DNA from: Rhopalosiphum padi
Taxonomy: Eukaryota > Arthropoda > Insecta > Hemiptera > Aphididae
Length of the DNA: 64,000 nucleotides
Assembly: GCF_020882245.1 (NCBI RefSeq)
Contig: NC_083598.1
Location: forward strand, 88,107,714 to 88,171,713
Direction: 5' to 3'
Part shown: one piece after another, positions 26,101-37,500 of the stretch
Numbering within the stretch: position 1 is the first letter of the stretch
How the letters are laid out: every line of letters begins with the position of its first letter
The notes under the pieces: model-generated
What the model saw: only the letters and a program-made list of their open reading frames with translations
What the model was told of the DNA's origin: nothing
The model's database searches: none
Made by a program: the position numbers and the translations under genes

Positions 26101-29100
26101 AGTTGTGTTACTGGTTAACAACCATAAGTACTACCTGTTTCCTATTTATTTGTATTTTAACCTATACTCGTATTATGTGACTTATAATTCGATAAAAATT
26201 AGTATATTATCAGGGGTCTCCAAACTTTTTTATTCAAGGGCCACAAAAAATATCAAATGCTCTTAGTGGGCCAAAAGTTTATTAAAACATATAATTTTTA
26301 ATTTTTTATATAATAATCTATATTTTATTTACCGTCTTATGGGTGCTGCGGGCCGGTTAAAACTTGTTCGCGGGCCGTAATTTGGAGACCCCCCTGTTAT
26401 AGATAATTAGAAATTACTTTGAAAATGTATTAATTAATTCATAATCTTCTGCAAAACTATAAATACATTATATTTACAGGTGATCAATGATTGTCGAAAT
26501 GAAAGCTTAAACCTGTACAACCAGTTTGGCATTGCAATGAAAAACGTATTCGATATTCAAGTAAGTTTACCTGGGAATGCTATTATTGAAAAAAATATTA
26601 TTTAAGTTTAAAGTAGAGTTGTGTGTTTTTGTAACATATAAACTATCGTTTACCTATGTCAACTAATCACTTCTAGTCTATCACAATATTTTTATGGCAC
26701 AAAACAACCGGCACAGAATAAATGAAATACCTAGTTTCATTTATTGTGTTTTGTGTGTAACCTGTAACAGTTTTTTGTTTCGTGTGGTATAATAAATTGA
26801 TCTGCTTAAATTGTATTACGTTCACGAATATTCGTGACTAAATCTGATTTGTGCAAATAATGGTATGGTTATGATCGGTATGAAATTAAAATATTTTGTT
26901 AAATTGTCGTTTGAACCTTCTAAATAAAATTTAATTCGTATAGTAGAATTTCCGAAACTCATTTGAGTATAATTAGTAATACTTATACGATGTTATGTGA
27001 TTACTGATTAGTGATTATTATTTGTGATCGGGAGCAAATATCATGGGAATTTTCATATTTATTTCTTTCGTTTAAGCAAGTTTGATTTAAATGTATTTAT
27101 AATGAAAATGTATTCATTTTTATTTAACTATAATTTTTAAGTATACTGGGTGTAACAGATAGAACTGACTTTTGGAATAACTTTTGTTCTAATTAATATT
27201 TTAATTTTTTTTATGTTTACTTTTTAGTACTGAAAATAAAAAATTTAAATTTGATTAAAAATTTTTTGGATAAATTTAAAATAGCCATTTTGTAAATCTG
27301 ATTATAAGAACAATTTTGAATGTAAAAATATTTATCTAAGTCAAGTAGTTTATTTTTTAGATTTTTTTTAAAAATATTAATATTTTTTGATCAAATTAAT
27401 TTGGGACGTAATAACTTTTTTAAAAATATGATTTTTAAGAATTTTCTGACATGAGTAAATTTCTTAAATTATTTACTCATCAAATTAACAATTTTTGTCA
27501 TATGTTTAAGTGGCATATTTTTTTTTTTTTTTGGTCAAGTCTACCTGTTACACTGTTTAATATTTAGTGTACTATGACACAATATTTATAATAAATCTGA
27601 AAAAAATTTTGTTGCACTATTATATTAATTGTGATATTAATTTATCTATTATTGAACATATAACCAATTTATACAGTTTTTTTTTCAACAATATAAATAA
27701 ATTAAAATATACAAGTTATATTATATGTTTTTAAATTTTAGGCGGCGATTGCTATTATTCAATTTCAAGAAACTGGACAACCAGTGTATAAGGCAAAAAA
27801 TTTTAGTCTAAATGCCATATGCGAAAAGTATGGTTTGCCAATAAACTCATCTAAGGATCAGTTAAGAACTCTAAATAAAAAAGATCAAAGGTATTGGCTA
27901 CGAAGGCCTTTATCTAAGGATATGCTTGCCTACGCTGCTAGTGATGTGCTAACTCTCATGCCTAAGTTATATAAAACTATATCTGCGTAAGTATTAAATA
28001 TATAGTCTATGTTACTTTTAAACAAGTTATTTTAATAATCCCTTGAATAATGAATACCTATGTACTTCGATAATAGTATTTGTAGGGTTCATTATACAAA
28101 GAGTTTATGATATTATATGGTTTCATACACTGACAAATTGACCCGGCACATTATCATTATAGTTTCTTATATTGTAATATATAATATGCATAGTAGACCT
28201 ATAAACTATTAATTGTATGCCTTGTAATAATATATAAATATCAAAACTATTATAATTATTACTATTATTATTATAGAAATATTCATGTTCAAGTAATGGA
28301 ATTATGATCTATCACTATTTTAAAATTGTTATTTATTAATAATATTATAAAAAGGTTTTTTAAGAAAAAATATAAAAAAGCAATTCACTTATTTATTTTA
28401 ATATAAACTCAATAAATAAATCTAATTAAATAATTGTTTGTAAACTTCTAGTATTCTATAACTAGCTTGATGATTATTAAGTTAATATTCCAATAATTCT
28501 AAAGAATCTGTCAAATCCTTAGTTTCATTTTTTTAAATTCATTAGTTGATTTTGACACCTGGGTAATACTTTATGTTTCAATTGTATTCAGATTCCTGTC
28601 CCTATTAGTTGTATAACTACCTAATGTTATACACAATTTCTTTATAATTTATTTTATTCTTTATTATTCAATGTTATAAATCTATTTTGTACTAGTCATA
28701 GAATAAGCTTCATATTATGATTTATATGTTTTATTTTTCAAAATGACTAGTTCACTAAAATAATGTTTATTTTTATTATTATTATTATCTTATAGTCAAA
28801 TTCATCCGTCCAATACTAAATTACTTGAAGAGTTATGTGAAGAACAAGCATTTTTGTACATTGTCCCAGATAATGTTCAAAAGCGTAAGCACCAGCGTAA
28901 AATTGATAATGAATTGCAAGTTCTTAAAGAAAAATTGTCTTCTGATAATGGGAAGAATGTTGTTCTTAGTAATAGAGAATTGAGATTATTAAGGTATTTT
29001 TATTAATATAAATTAAATATGTTTACTTAAAATATTCTTTAAATATAAACTATGACTGTAGACATTTGGAATTAACTGATGAAGACAAAGAAAAGTTAAA

Positions 29101-29636
29101 AGGATCTATGAAGGTTGCAAAAAAGTTGGAAAAAATGGAAGGAAAAAATATGTAAGAAGCGAAAATAATTTTATTTATCAATAATGATATATTATGTAAT
29201 GTTTTATAGAAAATACAACGGAGAGGATTGCGATTCCAACGAGTTTCTCAGTTTAGACAGTAATATTAGTGGCAAATCAACATCGTCAGATAATTCTGCA
29301 TCTGGTAAATATTAATACATCTTTTTTTAATTTTTGTTATGTTCTGTTATTTATTAATTGCCATCAATATTTTAATTAGGAGAATTTCAATCTATTGTAT
29401 CCGAACAACCGCCAAGTCTTACTGAATCTATGCAAATGATGGATGATGTATTATCAGATAAACTTATGGATCGTTTGGAAAAAATCGAGCGTTTAGAATC
29501 GTTGTTGACTATGGCCATGGATGCAGAACCAGATCAAACAGATAGTTTAGATACTTCACCTATGAGTTGCAAATGCACATGCCATTTATTTGCTACCGAC
29601 ACCATTGATATGTCCACACAAACTGAACCACTATAA
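20173..29636 (+). CDS. egl: Egalitarian, mRNA-localisation adaptor with DEDDy exonuclease-like domain
   Basis: Seven exons (20173-21396, 26480-26560, 27742-27986, 28796-28993, 29062-29151, 29210-29304, 29380-29636) join in phase to give 729 residues. The N-terminus carries 'DLSCQFGSKGFTKEMRQIAGGSQ', which I recognise as the Egl N-terminal block that binds BicD in flies. Residues about 350-515 form a 3'-5' exonuclease fold with all acidic positions present: D356-F-E358, D412 in 'INDCRNES', and Y499-AAS-D503. The C-terminus has a helical Leu-rich stretch, a Cys cluster (C708, C710, C712) and 'STQT' at 723-726, a dynein light chain (LC8)-type motif as known in fly Egl. Egl recruits localising mRNAs to BicD-dynein. 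Introns 4-6 are only 58-75 bp, while intron 1 is 5.1 kb. AATAAA lies at 29934-29939. The protein is shorter than fly Egl (about 1000 residues), mainly in linkers. Confidence 0.93.
21397..26479 (+). other. egl intron 1 (5.1 kb)
   Basis: AT-rich with two notable parts. One is a GC-richer island at about 23930-24420, which could be an internal promoter or enhancer because it stands out strongly from the flanks. The other is a hAT MITE at 26211-26396. A second less AT-rich patch at 25560-25740 contains 'tgacatca' and 'tacgtcac' strings similar to CRE half-sites. No coding exon is supported in the intron. Confidence 0.5.
26211..26396. mobile_element. hAT-type MITE (186 bp), TIR CAGGGGTCTCCAAAC
   Basis: The left end CAGGGGTCTCCAAAC (26211-26225) faces a right end reading 'TTTGGAGACCCCCCTG' up to 26396. 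The ends are inverted and near-identical apart from a small indel. The interior has 'agggccacaaaaaatatcaaa' near the left end and 'gcgggccggttaaaac' near the right, typical of short hAT derivatives. The flanking octamers are poorly conserved, so the insertion is old. It lies within egl intron 1. Confidence 0.75.
27145..27558. mobile_element. MITE-like element in egl intron 2, TIR about 20 bp
   Basis: The left end reads 'actgggtgtaacagatagaact' from 27145. The reverse complement of the right end is 'aacagtgtaacaggtagactt', ending near 27558. The shared core is gtgtaacag.tag. The interior is A/T-homopolymer-rich and non-coding. I could not assign a superfamily or define a target-site duplication, and the ends are approximate. 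Confidence 0.5.
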
Positions 29637-30536
29637 TCTATTATTGTTGGAAATGAGAGTGTAATAATTTGGGTTTATTATTAAGATTTTTTAAATCTTA
29701 TACCTGGCCATGGCTTTTGAGCCTAAATATTTAGTTTACGATCAGGTTTCATATTGCTTTTGATTAAAGTAAAAAGTGGTATTGGAAAATCTGGATCCGT
29801 GTATATAATATCTATAAAGAAACTAATTAACAGGGTTGAGTCTGTACAATATCCGTCCATAATATTATTATACCTGTTATATTTTGATTAACAATATAGC
29901 ATAGGTTATATATAATATTCAAAATTTGACAGCAATAAAAAAAAAAACCGCAAGACGGTTAGACAAATTAGACTGAAAAATATTATATTTTTATTAAATT
30001 TGCGCTAGCATCACGACGTGCCTATGTAGATTTTAGATAAATTAATTATAGTTAAATTTGTTTGCTCAAACAGTATTAACCTAAACGATAGTATTGCATT
30101 GTGAAGTCCATGTATAAATAATAACAATTTCAACTAATGAACTACCATCATGGAGTAGAAGGTATGTGTATTCCTGTTAGGGATTTAAACGTAGATGTTG
30201 TACTGTACACTTATTTAACTTGAGTAACCCAAGCATGTAAGTCATACTTATTTTTCTGAAAAGGGGGAATTCATTAATCATAACTGATGTTAAATTACAA
30301 ATTAAAAATTATATTTTATAAGTAAAAAATGATTTTGTATAACATTGTGGATACGAGGGTTCTAACAACGAATTCCCTCTGTAAATGTGCCTGGCGTGTG
30401 ATATGGTAGATGGACATTTTCTTTTATTCTATATCTTAAACACAGTTATTCATAATTATATAAATTTGTTGACTAACTATTGTCTATCTTATAAATCTTT
30501 ATGATAATTACTGATTGTATGATCGAGGTTGACTGT

Positions 30537-30540
<4 letters not shown>

Positions 30541-30567
<27 letters not shown>
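30541..30567. repeat. (TA)n microsatellite
   Basis: About 13 uninterrupted TA dinucleotides. Similar shorter TA runs occur at about 13083-13098, 43280-43299 and 56906-56933. Confidence 0.95.
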
Positions 30568-30570
<3 letters not shown>

Positions 30571-30804
30571 CACTATATGAGTGATACAAAACAATGTACA
30601 ATTCTACACTGAGACCAGACTAGTAGTCTGTAGGGTATAGGTATACAAGTGATAGATATTTGGATATAAGTACATACAATTTGTCCTGTATTTTAATTCC
30701 ATACCTATTTGTTTAACTATGCATTTATTTCTATATTTTTTTTTCTTAAATTAATAACGATATACATTTATTTTCACTTGGCAGTTATATATTCTATTAT
30801 TATC

Positions 30805-30972
30805 ATAGGCGTGCTCAGGGGGTATGCAGGGTATGCAGCTGCATACTCTGAAGTTCTTTAAAGGGCAAAAATCAACTCTTGAAAATAATCCTTTTTTGCA
30901 CAAGAAAAATAATTATAGGGGCGACAGTGGCCTTTTGCATACCCTGAAAAAGAGGCCTGCGCACGCTTCTGA
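30805..30972. mobile_element. MITE-like element with AGGCGTGCTCAGG-type ends
   Basis: The left end 'aggcgtgctcaggg' (30807-30820) and the reverse complement of the right end 'aagcgtgcgcaggc' share 11 of 14 positions. 'gcatac(t/c)ctgaa' motifs lie just inside both ends, and the 165-bp body is non-coding. The inverted arrangement and symmetry support a small DNA transposon derivative; the superfamily is not determined. Confidence 0.5.
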
Positions 30973-32726
30973 TTATTATTCTATAATTATTATGTATATG
31001 AACAATTTTAAAATTAAGTGAGAAGATGTCCTACATTCGCCTGGTATAATTCTATTTGTCTTCCTTGAGTGGTGTTATTATAAATTGTTAACAATATTCT
31101 TAATATTATAATATTTATGTGTCAGTGTTGATAATGTTACTAAGTATTACTATTTTATTATCGTTAGAAAAATATTAAAATGTAACATAAAGAAAATTGG
31201 TTGTATTTAAATGTATACTCTTACAAGTTTTAATTGAAAATAATCGTGTTATTGATTTACTAACAAGAGTTATAAAAATAAAATGTATATTTGACAAAAA
31301 AACAAAATAAATTGAGTGTTTTTTTTTCTTAAAAAAATTTTTTTAATCCCAATAGTATTACTTGCCTATGTTATGTAATATTGCTACATTGACAATACTT
31401 AACCACATATTTTTTTGTAGTTTTCTTAATTTCACAGCTAAAAATTATATTATTTGAAAAACATAACCTCTAAAAACAATCCCGGAATAAAGTTTTATAC
31501 CACCGGTGATAGCCAATAGGTGCATAAAAAAAAGTTGCTGGTATTGTGTATTTGTGTTCCTCAACTTTGGATTTGTCACTCTTAGAAATAATACCTTAAT
31601 CAGCCTAAGTTTGGTAATACATATATACAGCCCTGCCTACAACTCAAAAGCCGTTCCTCGTTTTTTGATTATTACGATCGTCAGGTGGTTTTGTCTATCG
31701 ATATGACTAGAAGGATCAGATCAAAACACATATTTTTAACACAGTAACGGTGTAAAAAATATATTATTATTACGCCATAATGATGGGTGTTCAATAGGTC
31801 GGTACTACTATACTAGGTACATAATAGTGTAGCTCACGGAGTATGTCATAATATGAAAGGTACGAGACTAATGTAGCTGTTTCCCGAAACAATAAAGTAT
31901 ACAAAAAGCATATTATTATCTACTTATTTGCTAAATAAAATTTTAAAACAACACTAAAAAAAAAGTAATTTGCCATTGCGGATAGGTCGTAATAAATTAC
32001 AACGGTAGGTACCTAGTCAGAAATATTTACCTATATGTATATGAATATAGGTCAAAATATCCATCGGATAAAAAAACCAACAGTTGCAACAAAAATTATT
32101 TTATACAAATAAATAAATAAACTGATAATTACTTAAACAATAAAAATATAAGCAATTGCTTTAAAAAAGCTTACTTTGACACGCCACTGTCCACGCGTAC
32201 CTATCCAATATCTCCAACTCTGAGCAATTTTGGTTTCGATGGTTACAATCACTGCGCATTTTCTTTTCGTTAAATGTAGATTAGGTCAATACAATTTAAT
32301 TAGGTAAAAATAATTTGATGATATGACGCACTAACACTACAAATTCTAAATCTCACTAGGTACATTTGAAAACCGATAATTTTAAAAAGTTGGGTTTCGG
32401 GATCACAATCCTTCACGTTGAATTAACCCATTTATTCTCTTTTTAAAATAGTCAATTATTTTTACTCCGTCGTCTAGAGTTTTCATTGGTTGAATATGTT
32501 GACCAAATACCCCGTACCTGTAATACGGTATACTTGGTAGGAGGTACTACCTTAAGGCAGGTATAGTGGACAATGCGTTTTTGTTTGATAAATATCTACC
32601 GAGAAATGAGAATATATTTTTCCCCTGAAGACTGAGAAGCCGTTCAATTCATACGAATTCATTATGGAAACTCTTAGAGGAGGTTCTAAAATGTATAATA
32701 ATAAAATCTAACTAAATGGCGGTCCG

Positions 32727-32750
32727 CCGTCGACCGTTTGGCCGCCTCTG
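32727..32750. mobile_element. Solo right end of the hAT MITE family seen at 3.7 kb
   Basis: 'cgaccgtttggccgcctctg' here matches the end of the 3721-3937 element (cgaccgtttggccgcccctg) with one difference, and both are followed by 'gtat'. I could not find a matching left end within a few hundred bases, so this is probably a truncated copy. Confidence 0.5.
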
Positions 32751-34566
32751 GTATTGTGTCTACACTCTACACAATATTTTAGTACTCATAACTTAACTAT
32801 TTACCGGACGCGTCGTAAATACAATATACCTACATAGTATACCTAAGTTCGACGCATTTTTATTTCGCGTATTGATATTACTATATGCCGACAGGCGAAC
32901 GTAAAATATTAATATCGCAGTGGCTTATCGCGCGAAACTGACAAGTGCGATTTGTCTATTTTCACTGACATGACGCGTAGGCCGTACCCATGTACTCAAT
33001 GCTTAATGATATTATTATTCAGTACTTCTATTGATGAAAATGGCGCGTGTCAGGTAAGTAGATACATGATATTATGGTAATAATAATGTACACTGTAGTG
33101 TTGTAACAGCACAGTTAAATGGAACATTTAAAACAATTTTCACAAAGACCATGCGGTATCCGGTAAAAGATAGGATGAAGGAACCGATGGTTGACAATAA
33201 GAAGCCGTATATTTTAGAAAAGTTTCAAATCGTCAACTCATATTTGGTCGTGAGCGCACGCACAGCATAGATAATTGGCTTTTTTACATCAGATCTGGAG
33301 ATTTGGTTAAGTAAAAAACTACCTATTTTTTTAACAATATTACGGGATAAAATATACGATGGCAATACTTTTTGGGGAAAAAAATGCTTCAATATTATTT
33401 ATTAAGGTTGATTTCTGGTAACATATTAAGTGTCCCTGCTCCCCCCTCCCACAAGGTCAAGGTAAACAATTGTAAATACTTTATTTAATAGGTACCTACC
33501 TAAAAATACATTAAAAAAAAAAAACCGGAAGAAAACGGGAATATTTACGCAGTAACCATGGTTTTCGAAAAATCGATTTGGTTTTTTTTCGTTGTTGTTC
33601 AAATTCACAAAGAACCTAGCATAGGAAAAAATGTGAATGATTTTGTCACGTAATGTTAACTTCGGTGTCAAATCAAAAAATCAAGGTTTTCGGTATATGG
33701 TTTTTAAAATATTATAAAAATTATTCATACAATATAAAACGAGACTTCAGAAAATATTCCAGACCTATAGGCTATAACGTACAGAGTATTTATATACTCC
33801 GAGTATAAAGATGAATTGATTAATTTAAGTTCAGACGCAATAGTAGATTTTAATTATCTGGTGGAAAAATTAAATCGCCAAATACTGGTTGCTGAACAGT
33901 GAATATTGCAAAATACATACTTAACACAGGCCAAAAATATACAGATGTAAAATACTCATGAACATTCGGTATATTAAAATAAACACAAGTATTTTAAATA
34001 ACAACATTAACTTAAACGTATAATAAAATATATATTTATTATTTCAAAATATTTTTCTTATAAATTGTATAAAGAATACAAATAACAAATGATATATATT
34101 TTTAATTAAATTAATAATTGTTTTATGTTTTTCAATTTAGAAAAGTAAAATTACTTATTGAAAAAAACTACGTTTTTAATAGTTTTTAATTATACTTATT
34201 ATTTAAAAATAATAACAGTTTAATTAATATTATTATACGATAATAAATTATAACAATACAACAACTGCAGTTCTATTCATACCCCATATTATAGGTACTA
34301 GGTATATGTACTTATAACCATTGAAATTATAATATTTTAGTTTGTAAAATCAATGTTAAAGCACAAATACCGTATTATATTAAAATATAAATATTATATT
34401 AATATCCTACACTATATAGGTGTAATATGATATGTATATCGTAATATAATATAAAAATAGTAATTGTGTGATGACTATAAAATATAGAAATCTCTATATC
34501 ATTACAGCCATAGCGATGATGATAATAATAAAAGTTGTAGACCCGCTGTTACAGCGGATTTCTGCA

Positions 34567-37500
34567 CTAAGCCTTCTGCAGCTGATGAGTGACTGTGGTG
34601 ATAGCGTCCTCAGACTTAGCAGATCCGTTGCCGCTGTCGTCGGAATCTTGAACGGCGTGTCCATTTTTATCACGCACTTTCAATCCCAATCCTTCGCGAT
34701 ACTCTCTGCTAAGGCTCCTGGCCGTCAAACTGTGTACCTTTAAAAAGTACAAAAATGAAACAAATAAGATAATTTACACACCCCGTCAATATAATAATAT
34801 TAATATTCAGTGACATGCCTAATTCACCGACATAAAAAAGTTGTTAATAGTTTTTAACACATTCCTAATTTGTGGACATCTCCGTGTTGGTATCGTAATA
34901 ACTAATAATAATATATGTGGTTGATTTATTAAATAAAATTATAAACAATTATACCTAGGCAATTGAAATTTGTGAAGTTATCTTATCAAGAATATATACG
35001 GTGGTTAGTATATTAACTGTTTCAAAAGTTGATAAAAAAATTAACTTGAGTAAATTAAGTTAACTTAACGTTAAGAATGTTAAGTAATAGTGTATTTAAT
35101 GTATAAAATCATTGTATAATACAAGGTACTAGGTAGCGTTATGGCCGTTATGCGAGAAAAAAATAAATGTGTCAGTTTTAACTTAGTTATAACTCCTAAT
35201 GGATACACATGGTTTTAAATAAAACGAAGTAAACATTGAAAATCAAAGAATTGATAATCGGTGAACTGGGAAATCGCAATCGGACAGTGGTAAGTGTGCG
35301 TGTGGAGAAAGGAGGGTTAAAGCTTTTGATAAAAGAATTTTCTGCCATCCCCTTGTAAATAACCATTTAAATATTCGTATTTATATAATATATTAATATT
35401 AGTTTGTGAAAACAATGTGATAGATAGGATGTAGGCATGTAGCCCATGTAGAGATGCATCGTTATGTACGTAATCGTAAATCGTATTGTTATAGTGATCC
35501 CTTACGATTCCTCCCCACTCACTGTTGTCAATGTATACCAAAAAATGTGCACTATAATAAATGTATAATGTATATTTAAAATTTTAAAGTAGATTAGGTG
35601 GATGTCAGAGTCGGCGATAGACCTTCAATGACGTATATATCCATCTATATAATATCTATACTATAATATTATTATTTTATTGCCCATCGGCCGCGCCCAG
35701 TGTTAAATTGCATTTATGTCTACATACACAGGACAACAGTAAATCTATACTATCAGTTGTCAATCCGTCTTATTAGTGTCTTATATACCGAGTTCAGAGT
35801 TGCACACGTGTAATAATACTGTATTATCACCACACCTATTATATTATACCATTAATTTTTTTTTTTCATAAAAAATCATCCAATTATAAAATTCTTATAA
35901 AGTTATACTAAAACATCAACATTTTAAGAGAAAACTTTTGGACAAGACACAAATAAAATCGTCTCCGATAGTTTTTATTATTGATTTTCTACTTCTGATA
36001 TCTTATAATTTCAGCTGTGTAAACAATGTTATGTTAGAACTTTAGAAGTATAAGGAGGACGATTTTAATCACACTATATGGCCAACGGGACTGTGTGTGA
36101 AGACTTAGTATCAGAAAATTTTGTTACTATTAATTATTTAGTCAAGTTAGGACATATATACATAAGTTAATATGTAATATATAATAACGGTGAGTTTTAT
36201 TTTAGTACATCATCTGACTTATATTATTAGAGCATGCTCATTACTCATATATTATAATATGTTGAGTATACACTATAATACTATATTATAGTATATTATA
36301 TTGCCGACAAATGGTTTTTCGTTATTATAATAGGTATATCACACATAATACTATCGTAATTATAGGGTTTTACGAATTTCGAAAATGTGAAACTGTGACC
36401 TTGTCTAGTAGTCGAAAATGGTAGTGGTTTAACGTTTGACCAATGTACGGTTAATCAACGGCGTACATTAGCTTTGTTACAAAACCATAGGTTTGCTCGT
36501 GTGTATTTATATATAGTATTAAATATTAAAGTGGTTTAGAAGTGAAGTCGTATTGTTTCGATTTTCATTCTTCTTAAATTTTCGACATTATTTTATTAAA
36601 ATATAATATCCAATTATTATGTACCTACTAAAAAGAAAACATTTTAATATACGATAACAATATTCCTTTATTTATGTATATTGTAAAAATAATACTGATA
36701 AAGTGATAACTGAAATCATATGGTTTAGATTTTAATTCATAGGTACTAGTGTACCTACTACTATATTATTATTGTTAGATGTTTTCATATTTTATATACT
36801 TAATAAATACTTTCTAAAGTGCACTTTTCATAATAATTCAAATTCCCAACAGATACCTAGATACGGTATCCAATAATAAATAAATAGGTACTCGTGCACG
36901 TATTTTATTATACTAGAAATTTATTTAAATATTTTAAAAAAGTATTAATATTTTAGGGGAAAAAATGCTATCATTTAATACCACAGGTATAAAAGTACCT
37001 ACTATGCGTTACATATCCACATAATCATCGATACGAATTCAATCCATTCTGTGAGTGCACAGTATAAATATACCTATCCATAGATAAAAGATAGGTATGC
37101 ATTCTTGAAAATTTGTAACGGTCATTTATTAATTTATTAGTTTATTACAAACGAGGACACGCTCACTGAATTGTGCAGTGAAAATAGTAAAAAACTAATT
37201 GTTACAAGTTACAACACATCATTATATATATACTCATACCTAACAATATATAACAATAATGTATTTTAATTTTAAACTCTAAATAATACAGACTTTCAAT
37301 GAATCAGAAATTATAATACAAAAAAAAACACTAGCAAGTACTGAGAAAATTCTTTTTAGAAACGCACCATTTAAATACATTTATATTTATAGTATGTATA
37401 CCTATAAACTATTATAAAATTTATACTATATTAGCTATATTATACTTGAAAACTAAAAATTAATGTTAAATTTCATCGCCACGAGAAAATTCAAAAGTGT

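Larger units (their letters stand above)
29637..34566. other. Intergenic DNA between egl and the - strand gene
   Basis: Contains the egl 3' UTR up to about 29960, a (TA)n microsatellite (30541-30567), a MITE-like element (30805-30972), and a hAT right end (32727-32750). There is also a CG-richer zone at 32780-33280 with an isolated ATG plus perfect donor at 33040-33053. The presumed 3' UTR of the - strand gene occupies the right-hand end (a - strand AATAAA is at 34035-34040). No complete gene is supported. Confidence 0.45.

Noticed and set aside
30824..31021. 65-residue + strand ORF
   Set aside because: Most of it lies inside the MITE-like element at 30805-30972, with no motif or splice context.
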